Assembly: GCF_001975985.1 (NCBI RefSeq)
Contig: NZ_MTQF01000005.1
Span: 209,459 to 273,458 of the forward strand
From: [Flexibacter] sp. ATCC 35103
GTDB lineage: Bacteria; Bacteroidota; Bacteroidia; Flavobacteriales; Flavobacteriaceae
DNA length: 64,000 nucleotides
Direction: 5' to 3'
Shown here in pieces: positions 53,780-63,700 of this stretch. The notes beneath the pieces were generated by a model. The model had not been told where the DNA came from, made no database searches, and saw only the letters and a list, made by a program, of their open reading frames with translations. A program made the position numbers and the translations under genes. Position 1 is the stretch's first letter. Each line of letters begins with the position of its first letter.

Positions 53780-54964
53780 ATGACAAGTTTGTTGGTAATT
53801 ATAGTTTTAGTTTTATTAGCAGTTGCATTATGGCAATTGACCAAGATATTTGATCTTACTCAAGTGGGATCTTCTTCGGACGATTCTCAAGTTGCATCAG
53901 ATAATGATAATAATATTCAGGGATATGTTATGTTTGGCTTTTTAGCATTCATATATATATTTACGATTTACGGTTTACTTAAATGGGGTAATTTAGCACT
54001 TCATACTCCTGCTTCAGAGCACGGGCTTTTAGTAGATAACTTAATGAATATTACTTGGGTTTTAATTTTTGTAGTACAATTTATTACACAAGGTTTATTG
54101 TATTGGTTCTCTTTCAAAAATAGAGGTCATAAAGATAAAAAAGCATTATTCTTTGCTGATAGTAATAAATTAGAAGCAATTTGGAGTATTATTCCATCTG
54201 TAGTATTAGCTTGTTTAATTCTTTACGGATTGTATGCTTGGAATAATATTATGTTTGTTGATAAAGACGAAGATGTTATCGAAATCGAATTATATGCACA
54301 ACAGTTTAAATGGACTGCAAGGTATGCTGGTAATGATAATGTTTTAGGAAAAGCTAACGTACGTTTGATCGAAGGTGTTAACACATTAGGTGTTGATATG
54401 TCTGATAAAAATTCAGCTGATGATATCGTAGTTTCAGAATTGCATATTCCAAAAGGTAAAAAAATACATTTCAAAATGCGTTCTCAAGACGTATTACACT
54501 CAGCTTATATGCCTCACTTTAGAGCGCAAATGAACTGTGTTCCAGGAATGGTTACTGAGTTTGCTTTTATTCCAACTTATACAACTGCTGAATACAGAGA
54601 GTTGCCATTTATGGTGGAGAAAGTAGCAAACATCAACAAACTTAGAGCTGAAAAAAGCGTTGAGTTAGTTGCTAAAGGAGGTACAGCTTTAGATCCTTAC
54701 ACATTTGATTATTTATTATTATGTAATAAAATTTGTGGAGCTTCTCACTACAACATGCAAATGAAAGTGGTTGTTGATACTCCGGAAGATTATAAAAAAT
54801 GGTTAAGCGAAAAAACTACTTTAGCTCAGGATATTAAAGCGGCAGCTGCTGCTAAAGCACCAGCTGAAGGAGCAAAAGCAACTACAGATAGCACGGCTAA
54901 AGATACTGTTAAAGCGGTAATCGACACTGTTAAAGCAGCTATAGCTAAAGTTGCTATGAAATAA
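53780..54964 (+). CDS. coxB: Cytochrome c oxidase subunit II
   Basis: Subunit II receives electrons through the CuA centre. The 394-residue protein has four hydrophobic segments in the first 155 residues, two more than usual, then the cupredoxin domain. The CuA ligands are present: His in VLHSAYMPHF, then C-x3-C, His and Met in CNKICGASHYNM. The residue between the cysteines that is Glu in canonical CuA (CSEIC) is Lys here (CNKIC). A 45-residue Ala/Lys/Thr-rich tail ends the protein. It is part of the act-cox operon. Confidence 0.94.
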   Translation: MTSLLVIIVLVLLAVALWQLTKIFDLTQVGSSSDDSQVASDNDNNIQGYVMFGFLAFIYIFTIYGLLKWGNLALHTPASEHGLLVDNLMNITWVLIFVVQFITQGLLYWFSFKNRGHKDKKALFFADSNKLEAIWSIIPSVVLACLILYGLYAWNNIMFVDKDEDVIEIELYAQQFKWTARYAGNDNVLGKANVRLIEGVNTLGVDMSDKNSADDIVVSELHIPKGKKIHFKMRSQDVLHSAYMPHFRAQMNCVPGMVTEFAFIPTYTTAEYRELPFMVEKVANINKLRAEKSVELVAKGGTALDPYTFDYLLLCNKICGASHYNMQMKVVVDTPEDYKKWLSEKTTLAQDIKAAAAAKAPAEGAKATTDSTAKDTVKAVIDTVKAAIAKVAMK

Positions 54965-54995
54965 TATTTATTAAGAAAATTTAAAGTACACATAT

Positions 54996-56798
54996 ATGTC
55001 AGCAGAAGCGCACGATCACGATCACGGACACGATCACGAGCACGAACATCATCATAAAGACACGTTCATTACTAAATATATCTTTAGTATTGATCATAAA
55101 ATGATTGCTAAGCAATACTTAATTACCGGTATTATTATGGGTATAATTGGTATTGCAATGTCCTTGCTTTTTAGAATGCAATTAGCATGGCCAGAAGAGT
55201 CTTTCAAGATCTTTAATGTTTTATTAGGAGATAAATTTGCACCTGATGGTGTAATGGCTAATGATATTTATTTGGCTTTAGTAACAATTCACGGTACCAT
55301 CATGGTATTCTTTGTACTAACGGCTGGTTTAAGTGGTACTTTTAGTAACTTACTTATTCCACTTCAAATTGGAGCAAGAGATATGGCGTCTGGATTTATG
55401 AATATGATTTCATACTGGTTGTTTTTCTTATCTGCTGTAATTATGTTGTCTTCTCTATTTGTTGAAGCTGGACCAGCTTCTGCAGGTTGGACAATTTATC
55501 CTCCATTAAGTGCTTTACCACAAGCAATTCCAGGTTCTGGAACAGGTATGACTTTATGGTTAGTTTCAATGGCTATCTTTATTGCATCTTCTTTAATGGG
55601 ATCTTTAAATTATATTGTTACTGTTATCAATTTAAGAACTAAAGGAATGTCTATGACTAGACTTCCACTTACAATCTGGACATTTTTCGTAACAGCTATC
55701 ATTGGTGTTATTTCGTTCCCGGTATTGTTATCTGCAGCATTATTATTGATTTTTGATAGAAGTTTTGGTACTTCATTCTTCTTATCTGATATCTATATTG
55801 CAGGAGAGGTTTTACATTACCAAGGAGGTTCTCCAGTATTGTTCGAACACTTATTCTGGTTCTTAGGACACCCTGAGGTTTATATCGTAATCTTGCCTGC
55901 AATGGGACTTGTTTCTGAAATTATGGCTACGAACTCTCGTAAACCAATTTTTGGATACAGAGCGATGATCATGTCAGTTCTTGCAATTGCATTTTTATCT
56001 ACCATTGTTTGGGGTCACCATATGTTTATTTCGGGTATGAATCCTTTCTTAGGATCTGTATTTACCTTTACAACTTTATTGATTGCAATTCCGTCTGCTG
56101 TAAAAGCCTTCAACTGGATTACAACTTTATGGAAAGGTAACCTACAATTCAACCCTGCAATGTTATTCTCTATCGGAATGGTTTCTACTTTCATCACTGG
56201 AGGTTTAACCGGAATCATTTTAGGAGATAGTACTTTAGATATTAACGTTCACGATACTTACTTCGTAATTGCTCACTTTCACTTAGTAATGGGTATCTCT
56301 GCACTTTACGGAATGTTTGCTGGTATTTACCACTGGTTCCCTAAAATGTACGGAAGAATGTTAAACAAAAACTTAGGTTATATCCACTTTTGGGTAACAG
56401 CAGTTTGTGCTTACGGAGTTTTCTTTCCAATGCACTTTATCGGATTAGCTGGTTTACCAAGACGTTATTATACAAATACAAACTTCCCATTATTTGATGA
56501 TTTACAAAATGTGAATGTTTTAATTACAACATTTGCTCTTGTAGGAGGAGCGTTCCAATTGGTATTCTTGTACAACTTCTTTAGTAGTATTTTCTATGGT
56601 AAGAAAGCAGTACAAAATCCATGGAAATCGACAACATTAGAGTGGACAACTCCAGTAGAACATATTCACGGTAACTGGCCAGGAGAAATTCCTCATGTAT
56701 ACCGTTGGCCATATGACTACAGTAACCCAAATCATGATGTAGATTTTGTACCGCAAAATGTACCAATGAAAGAAGGTGAAGAAGTTTTACACCACTAA
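54996..56798 (+). CDS. coxA: Cytochrome c oxidase subunit I (aa3 type)
   Basis: Subunit I carries haem a and the haem a3-CuB oxygen-reduction site. The 600-residue protein starts with a His-rich extension (nine His in residues 6-20) and has twelve transmembrane helices. Ligand motifs are TIHGTIMVFF (haem a His), GHPEVY (CuB His with cross-linked Tyr, A-type family), WGHHMF (CuB His pair) and HDTYFVIAHFHLVMG (haem ligands). Subunits III and IV are not encoded next to it. A terminator follows directly. Confidence 0.97.
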   Translation: MSAEAHDHDHGHDHEHEHHHKDTFITKYIFSIDHKMIAKQYLITGIIMGIIGIAMSLLFRMQLAWPEESFKIFNVLLGDKFAPDGVMANDIYLALVTIHGTIMVFFVLTAGLSGTFSNLLIPLQIGARDMASGFMNMISYWLFFLSAVIMLSSLFVEAGPASAGWTIYPPLSALPQAIPGSGTGMTLWLVSMAIFIASSLMGSLNYIVTVINLRTKGMSMTRLPLTIWTFFVTAIIGVISFPVLLSAALLLIFDRSFGTSFFLSDIYIAGEVLHYQGGSPVLFEHLFWFLGHPEVYIVILPAMGLVSEIMATNSRKPIFGYRAMIMSVLAIAFLSTIVWGHHMFISGMNPFLGSVFTFTTLLIAIPSAVKAFNWITTLWKGNLQFNPAMLFSIGMVSTFITGGLTGIILGDSTLDINVHDTYFVIAHFHLVMGISALYGMFAGIYHWFPKMYGRMLNKNLGYIHFWVTAVCAYGVFFPMHFIGLAGLPRRYYTNTNFPLFDDLQNVNVLITTFALVGGAFQLVFLYNFFSSIFYGKKAVQNPWKSTTLEWTTPVEHIHGNWPGEIPHVYRWPYDYSNPNHDVDFVPQNVPMKEGEEVLHH

Positions 56799-56808
56799 AA
56801 ATATTTAA

Positions 56809-56838
56809 GAAAGACCATCTGAAAAGATGGTCTTTTTT
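56809..56838 (+). terminator. Terminator of the act-cox operon
   Basis: A 10-base stem AAGACCATCT/AGATGGTCTT (56811-56820 with 56825-56834) with a GAAA loop and a T-run. Confidence 0.95.
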
Positions 56839-56986
56839 GTTTTAGGTTAGGTTAAGATTTGGCTATAAATTCTAAATTAAAGAATGTTATAATTTAAAAT
56901 TCTTAATTTAAGATATAGGAATTTGATCTTATGGATTTGCGTATTTTATTTGAGATTTATCTATTTTACAAACTGATTACTTTGTC

Positions 56987-56994
56987 TATCTTTG
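56987..56994 (+). promoter_or_regulatory. -7 element for ruvB
   Basis: TATCTTTG matches TAnnTTTG and ends four bases before the ruvB ATG, so the mRNA may be leaderless. Confidence 0.5.
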
Positions 56995-56998
56995 TAAA

Positions 56999-58021
56999 AT
57001 GAATGAGAACCTAGATCCCACTACAAATGGGTACAATCCAGAAGAATTAGATCTTGAAAAAAGATTGCGTCCGCTGTCATTTGATGATTTTGCCGGACAA
57101 GATCAAGTTTTAGAGAATTTAAAAGTTTTTGTTGCTGCAGCCAATCAACGTGGCGAAGCACTTGATCATACACTTTTTCACGGACCTCCCGGATTAGGTA
57201 AAACTACTTTGGCTAATATCTTGGCCAATGAACTTGAAGTGGGGATCAAAATTACTTCAGGACCAGTTTTAGATAAGCCCGGTGATTTAGCCGGATTACT
57301 TACTAACCTTGACGAAAGAGACGTTTTATTCATTGACGAAATTCATCGTTTGAGTCCAATTGTAGAAGAATATTTATATTCGGCTATGGAAGATTTCAAG
57401 ATTGATATTATGATTGAATCCGGACCAAATGCCAGAACAGTTCAAATCAATTTAAATCCCTTTACATTAATTGGAGCCACAACTCGTTCAGGATTGTTAA
57501 CTGCACCAATGCGTGCACGTTTTGGAATTTCATCCCGATTACAATATTATACTACAGAACTTTTAACTACAATTGTAGAAAGAAGTTCTTCTATTCTTAA
57601 AATGCCAATCTCATTAGATGCTGCTATAGAAATAGCCGGAAGAAGCCGTGGAACTCCTCGTATAGCTAATGCATTGTTGCGTAGAGTACGTGATTTTGCA
57701 CAGATAAAAGGAAACGGAACGATCGATCTTGAAATTGCTCGTTATGCATTAAAAGCGCTTAATGTAGATGCGCATGGTCTGGATGAAATGGATAACAAAA
57801 TATTGTTGACTATCATTAATAAATTTAAAGGAGGACCAGTTGGACTTTCAACTTTGGCAACTGCCGTTTCTGAAAGCAGTGAGACTATTGAAGAAGTTTA
57901 TGAACCGTTTTTAATCCAGGAAGGTTTTATTATGCGTACACCACGCGGACGCGAGGTAACAGATAAAGCTTATAAACATTTAGGAAAAATTAATATTAAC
58001 ATTCAGGGAGGATTATTTTAA
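56999..58021 (+). CDS. ruvB: Holliday junction branch migration helicase RuvB
   Basis: RuvB is the hexameric AAA+ motor that drives branch migration with RuvA. The 340-residue protein has Walker [10 protein letters not shown], Walker B LFIDEIHR, the [18 protein letters not shown] sensor region and a C-terminal winged-helix domain ([12 protein letters not shown], then [17 protein letters not shown]). Length is normal. ruvA and ruvC are not nearby. A P450 gene follows after 11 bases. Confidence 0.97.
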   Translation: MNENLDPTTNGYNPEELDLEKRLRPLSFDDFAGQDQVLENLKVFVAAANQRGEALDHTLFHGPPGLGKTTLANILANELEVGIKITSGPVLDKPGDLAGLLTNLDERDVLFIDEIHRLSPIVEEYLYSAMEDFKIDIMIESGPNARTVQINLNPFTLIGATTRSGLLTAPMRARFGISSRLQYYTTELLTTIVERSSSILKMPISLDAAIEIAGRSRGTPRIANALLRRVRDFAQIKGNGTIDLEIARYALKALNVDAHGLDEMDNKILLTIINKFKGGPVGLSTLATAVSESSETIEEVYEPFLIQEGFIMRTPRGREVTDKAYKHLGKININIQGGLF

Positions 58022-58032
58022 ATTCTATCAAA

Positions 58033-59379
58033 ATGTCTGAAAATAGAAAATATAATTACCCGAACAGACTTTCGATATTGAGATTTTTTCTGGATGCAGA
58101 AGGAGTGCGTAAAAATCCAATTCCCTTTCATAAAAGATATTTTGATAAATTTGGAGATTCTTTTTCTCTCAAAATTGGTTTTTCTAAACATATAATTTTA
58201 TCCAGAGACAATGAGATTGCTGAATATATCTTACAGAAAAACCAAAAGAATTATCATAAATCTAAATTTCAGTCTGTTTATCTTTCAAAATATTTAGGTA
58301 AGGGGCTTTTGACTGTTGATGGTGATTTTTGGCTAAAGCAAAGGAGACTAATTCAACCTGCTTTTCATAAACAAAAGATGAATCAACTGGTTGAAAACAT
58401 GAATCAGACTATTGTTTCAGAGTTAGAAAATTTAGTAGAAGAAGAATCTATTGATGTTTTTCCTGTAATGAGTCAGTTAGCGTTTAATGTCGTAGCGAAG
58501 TCATTGTTTCAACTTTCAATCTCTGACGAAAAATTAAACCGAATTAAATTTATTATTGAGGAAGTTCAGAATTTTTTAATCAAAGAAATTAGACTTCCAC
58601 ATAAAGCATGGTGGTTTTCTTTAAGCGGACAAGTAAAAAAACATTTGGAACTTGCTGAAGAAAATAATAGCATTATTCAGGAAATTATTGAACAAAGAAT
58701 GACTTCGAAAGAAGAAATTAATGACTTGCTTAATATGCTTTTAGAAACCCGATATGAAGATACGGGAGAAGGTATGTCGGTTAAGCAATTAGTTGATGAA
58801 ATTAAAGTTCTTTTTATAGCGGGACATGAAACCACAGCAAATGCTTTGACTTTTACCTTGCATCTTTTAGGAAGAAATCCCAATGTACAACAAAGAGTTT
58901 TGGATGAGATTATTGAGATAGAATCTCAAACTGAAAATATTGTCGAGCAGCTTCAAAAAATGACTTATACTAATGCAGTATTAAATGAATCAATGCGTTT
59001 GTATCCGCCTGCATGGATTACAGACAGACAAAATGTTACTGATGATACTCTTGCTGGTTTTCATATAAAAAAGGAAACTCTTATCGGAGTTTCTTTCTAC
59101 GAATTGCATCGAAATCCTAAATATTGGAAAAACCCGGATGAATTTATTCCGGAACGATTTCTTGGCGAACAGAAAAAAGTTTCTATGCAATATTTTTACC
59201 CGTTTGGTGCGGGACCAAGAATGTGCATCGGAGCGGGATTTGCTATTTATGAAATGTGTTTGACCATTGCTCAAATTGTAAAAAAGTATGAGATTAAATC
59301 CAGTACTGATACAGTTGAATTCAATCCTTTAATTACATTAAAACCGGTTGGTGTAGAAGTTCTATTCTCTAAAAGATGA
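58033..59379 (+). CDS. Cytochrome P450
   Basis: The 448-residue protein has all P450 hallmarks: the I-helix oxygen motif [10 protein letters not shown], the K-helix ExxR in [10 protein letters not shown], the PERF motif and the haem loop [10 protein letters not shown] with the axial cysteine. Features such as AFHKQKM and the overall length suggest a class resembling soluble fatty-acid or sterol hydroxylases; no reductase domain is fused. Substrate unknown. It sits between ruvB (11 bases) and queG (4-base overlap), an apparent operon without an obvious functional logic. Confidence 0.93.
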   Translation: MSENRKYNYPNRLSILRFFLDAEGVRKNPIPFHKRYFDKFGDSFSLKIGFSKHIILSRDNEIAEYILQKNQKNYHKSKFQSVYLSKYLGKGLLTVDGDFWLKQRRLIQPAFHKQKMNQLVENMNQTIVSELENLVEEESIDVFPVMSQLAFNVVAKSLFQLSISDEKLNRIKFIIEEVQNFLIKEIRLPHKAWWFSLSGQVKKHLELAEENNSIIQEIIEQRMTSKEEINDLLNMLLETRYEDTGEGMSVKQLVDEIKVLFIAGHETTANALTFTLHLLGRNPNVQQRVLDEIIEIESQTENIVEQLQKMTYTNAVLNESMRLYPPAWITDRQNVTDDTLAGFHIKKETLIGVSFYELHRNPKYWKNPDEFIPERFLGEQKKVSMQYFYPFGAGPRMCIGAGFAIYEMCLTIAQIVKKYEIKSSTDTVEFNPLITLKPVGVEVLFSKR

Positions 59380-60302
59380 GCATTAATGCAAAAGAGACAT
59401 ATTCAAAATTTATAAAATCAGAAGCAAAACGCCTCGGGTTTCTTTCTTGTGGAATATCTAAAGCTGGATTTCTGGAAGAAGAAGCACCACGTCTTGAAAA
59501 ATGGCTGAATAACAACCATCATGGCCAAATGGCTTACATGGAAAATTATTTTGACAAACGTTTAGATCCTACTTTGTTAGTTGATGATGCCAAAAGTGTA
59601 GTGTCACTTTTATTAAATTATTATCCGGAAGAAACCCAGACTCAGGAAAGTTTTAAAATTTCTAAATATGCGTATGGTCAGGATTATCATTTTGTAATCA
59701 AAGAGAAACTTAAAGAATTTCTGCATTCTATTCAGGAAAATATTGGCGATGTTTCCGGTCGCGCTTTTGTTGATTCGGCACCTGTTTTAGATCGTGCCTG
59801 GGCAGCAAAAAGCGGATTAGGATGGATTGGTAAAAGTGGAAATCTATTGACTCAAAAAGTAGGTTCTTTTTATTTTATTGCAGAGCTTATTCTCGATTTA
59901 GACCTGGAATATGATCATGCGACTACAGACCATTGTGGTTCTTGTACAGCCTGTATTGATGCTTGTCCTACGCAAGCAATTGTTGCGCCTCATGTTGTTG
60001 ATGGAAGTAAATGTATCTCTTATTACACAATAGAACTCAAAGAGAATATTCCTTATGAAATGAAAGGAAAATTCGATGAATGGATGTTTGGATGTGATAC
60101 TTGCCAGGATGTTTGTCCTTGGAACCGATTTTCAAAACCACATTCAGAACCCTTATTTAATCCAAATCCGGAACTGCTTTCTTTTTCTAAAAAAGACTGG
60201 ATTGAAATTACAGAAGAAACCTTTCGTGCAGTTTTTAAAAATTCTCCTATCAAAAGAACTAAATTTGATGGCTTAAAGAGAAATGTAAAATTCTTGGAAT
60301 AA
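59376..60302 (+). CDS. queG: Epoxyqueuosine reductase
   Basis: QueG reduces epoxyqueuosine to queuosine in tRNA, using cobalamin and two 4Fe-4S clusters. The 308-residue protein has the N-terminal DUF1730/cobalamin-binding region ([12 protein letters not shown], then [25 protein letters not shown]). Two clusters follow, [12 protein letters not shown] and CDTCQDVCP. It overlaps the P450 gene by 4 bases. The YhhQ-type transporter at 12176 may supply the precursor it works on. Confidence 0.95.
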   Translation: MSINAKETYSKFIKSEAKRLGFLSCGISKAGFLEEEAPRLEKWLNNNHHGQMAYMENYFDKRLDPTLLVDDAKSVVSLLLNYYPEETQTQESFKISKYAYGQDYHFVIKEKLKEFLHSIQENIGDVSGRAFVDSAPVLDRAWAAKSGLGWIGKSGNLLTQKVGSFYFIAELILDLDLEYDHATTDHCGSCTACIDACPTQAIVAPHVVDGSKCISYYTIELKENIPYEMKGKFDEWMFGCDTCQDVCPWNRFSKPHSEPLFNPNPELLSFSKKDWIEITEETFRAVFKNSPIKRTKFDGLKRNVKFLE

Positions 60303-60798
60303 TTTTGTAAGATTTTAGTTTCTTTTTGTTTTTTCTTTTCAGATTTTTCGCTTCTTCATTTTTATTATTTGTAAGATTTTTACGTTTTTATCTTCAAAAT
60401 CTATTAATAGTAACAATTCTCTAAAAAATTAAGAATTTTCTGTTGTTTGGTTATCAAATAGTTATATTTTTTGTACTTCAACGTTAATTTTTATCGTTAA
60501 AATGTGTAATTCAACGTTTATATGTGTAGTTTGACGACTAAACTAGCTAGTACAGAGGTGTTTGTATACTTTCGCCGCTCCAAAAACTACTAATTTAACA
60601 GAGAGACAATTTAAGTCTTGCACCTATAACGATCTATGGTTCAAACGCTACTTTATTTTTATGAAGATCTTGAAAATATTTTTTTCAGATTTTTAAAATC
60701 CATTCTTTCTATTTTATCGTATCTCCCATACATCCAATCGAATGCTAATATTGGCTATTCAGTTTTTGGTATTTCTATTTTTAAATTCACAGTTGTTT
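60303..60798. promoter_or_regulatory. Long upstream region of the surface-protein gene
   Basis: This 496-base A/T-rich gap has no credible gene. It contains related direct motifs: TGTACTTCAACGTT at 60472-60485, TGTAATTCAACGTT at 60505-60518 and a weaker TGTAGTTTGACGAC at 60525-60538, and two CGTTAA copies near 60482 and 60495. A -7-like TATACTTTCG follows at about 60567. The arrangement looks regulatory, but no binding protein can be named. Confidence 0.4.
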
Positions 60799-63700
60799 AT
60801 GCGTAACTTTACTTTTTGCAGATCTAAATTGTTTAGATTTAATTTCTTGGTTTTATTTTCATTATTTATTAGTTATAGCGCATCTGCACAGTTTTATACC
60901 AAACACTACATTGCACCTGCACCCTGGCAATATTTTAGTAAAGCAAATGAGATCGTAATCGCAACGAATTCTACAGCAACTGTAAATATTACTGTAGCTA
61001 AGAGTGATGGTACTTTAGTGACAACACTTACAGCTACAAAAGGAACTCCTGCAGTATATAGATTTGCAGGAAAACCAAGTGCAGCTCCTGCTTTTGCATT
61101 AAATACAGTTTTGACTGCGGCAGGATTAATTGTTACTGGTGATGCACCAATATCTATTAACTTAAGAAATGTGGCTTCAGATGCATTAGGCGGTGATGGT
61201 ACAGATCAGGATATTAAAGGAAATGCTGCATTAACAAGTTTTGGTGATGCAGGAATTGGTATACGATTTAGAGTAGGATATTATAGAGACGGTTCTTTAG
61301 GAAATTTTAATGGTTATGGCGATCAACGCCCTATTTACAGTATTATGGCTATTGCAAATGGCACATCAATTACTATAGATGGCGTTGTTAAGACAACTTT
61401 AGATGCTGGGCAGAGTTATTTGTTTAAAGCGCCTATAGGTACTTTGGTACAATCTTCTAATCCAACAGTAATGAATACTTCTGCTGCCATTGATACACCT
61501 GGCGGATGTGGAGACGGAGCGTATAATCAAGTGCCTCCCGAATCAGTTTTAGGATCAGAATATTTTATTGAAAGAGGAAAAGGAAATGATACAGCAGAGC
61601 AAACTACTGTTGTTGCTACAAAAGATAATACAACAGTTACAGTTGATAGTTATTCAGCCACAGGAGTATTAACAAAAACAACAACTACTGTTTTAGCAAC
61701 GGCGGGTAAATTTTTCACTTTCCTGAATGGTAATTCAAATACAAATTTTTCAGCTTCCCGTGTTTCTGCAGATAAAAATGTAGCAGTATATTCTGGTACA
61801 GCACAATCATGTGAGGTAGATATTTCGACAATTGCTCCCGTATCTGAATGTGGTGGATCAAATTTTATAGAAACTGCTAAATTTAGAAATTACGGAACAG
61901 GCTCGTTACCTTATTTTGGGTATATACTTTTAAAAGATGCCACATCTGTTGTAAATGTTAATGGGGTTAATATTGAAACGATATCTGGTATTTCTCCGCG
62001 TCATCAATTAGGATCTACCGGCTGGTATATAATCAATTTTGAAGATACACAAATTGGAAGTCCAAACGTACTTTCTATATCCAGTTTAGCTAAATTAACA
62101 GTTTCGATTGTGCAACAAGGAGGAGGATTTTCGATGGCAGGGTTTTTCTCAAATTTTGCAGCTCAGCCGGAAGATCCAACAATGACTTATGTTTCAGGAG
62201 GCGGATGTACTAATAATACAGCTACATTAACGACCCCACCAGATTTTGCACCTTATCAATGGTATTTTAATGGTACAGCTATAACGGGAGCAAATTCAAA
62301 TTCATATGTAGCTACTAAAACAGGTTCTTATTCAGTTGCTTCGACTTTAGCATGTGGAGTTCAAACCCAATCTAAACCTGTAAGTGTTACTTTGTGTACG
62401 GATTTAGGCGTAACGAAAACAGTTGATAATGCAACTCCATGTGTAGGTTCTAATGTTGAGTTTACGGTTAAGCTAAGTAATTTAGGAGTAAATAATGCAA
62501 CGGGAGTTTCTGTAAATGATTTACTTCCTTCCGGATATAATTTTGTGAGTGCAACACCTTCAGTAGGAAGCTATAATGCCGGAACTGGAGTTTGGAGTAT
62601 TGGAGATGTAAATGGAGGAATTACAGAAACATTAAAAATAATTGCAAAAGTAAACGCTACAGGAAATTACAATAACACAGCGGCATTACCATCTACGACT
62701 ACAGATAGTAATTTAGCAAATAACTCGGCTAGTGTGTCTACTACTCCTAATCCTTTACCGACACTTGTTATTACTAATCCAGCATCAGTTTGTTCACCAT
62801 CAAAAGTTGATATAACAGCTCCGGCAATTACTGCAGGAAGTTCATCAAATTTAACATTTACATATTGGACAAACTCAACTGCTACAACATCATATGCAAC
62901 ACCTACAGCAGCTACAGCAGGAACATATTATATTAAAGCTACTACAACTTTAGGATGTTCAGATATAAAACCAGTCGTGGTAACCGTAAACACAACACCA
63001 GTTGCACCAACAGCTTCGGCACAGACTTTTTGTTCGGCTGAAGCCAAAACAGTTAATGATTTAGCTGCAACAGGATCTAACAAAAAATGGTATAACGCCA
63101 GTACAGGCGGAACACTTTATACCGGTACAGAATTATTGGCAACAGGAACTTATTATGTAAGCCAGACTTCAGCCAGTGGTTGTGAGAGTGCAAGAACTTC
63201 AGTAGGAGTAACCGTAAACACAACACCAGTTGCACCAACAGCTTCATCACAGACTTTTTGTTCGGCTGAAGCCAAAACAGTTAATGATTTAGCTGCAACA
63301 GGATCTAATAAAAAATGGTATAACGCCAGTACAGGCGGAACACTTTATACCGGTGCAGAATTATTGACAACAGGAACTTATTATGTAAGTCAGACTTCAG
63401 CCAGTGGTTGTGAGAGTGCAAGAACTTCAGTAGGAGTAACCGTAAACACAACACCAGTTGCACCAACAGCATCGGCACAGACTTTTTGTTCGGCTGAAGC
63501 CAAAACAGTTAATGATTTAGCTGCAACAGGATCTAATAAAAAATGGTATAACGCCAGTACAGGCGGAACACTTTACACAGGTACAGAATTATTGGCAACA
63601 GGAACTTATTATGTAAGCCAGACTTCTGCCAGTGGTTGTGAGAGTGCAAGAACTTCAGTAGGAGTAACCGTAAATGCCACTCCGGCTCAACCTTTATTGA

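Noticed and set aside
62998..63681. Tandem repeats considered as a CRISPR array
   Set aside because: Units are 228 bases, contiguous without spacers and in frame within a protein gene. No CRISPR array or cas gene was seen anywhere in the window.
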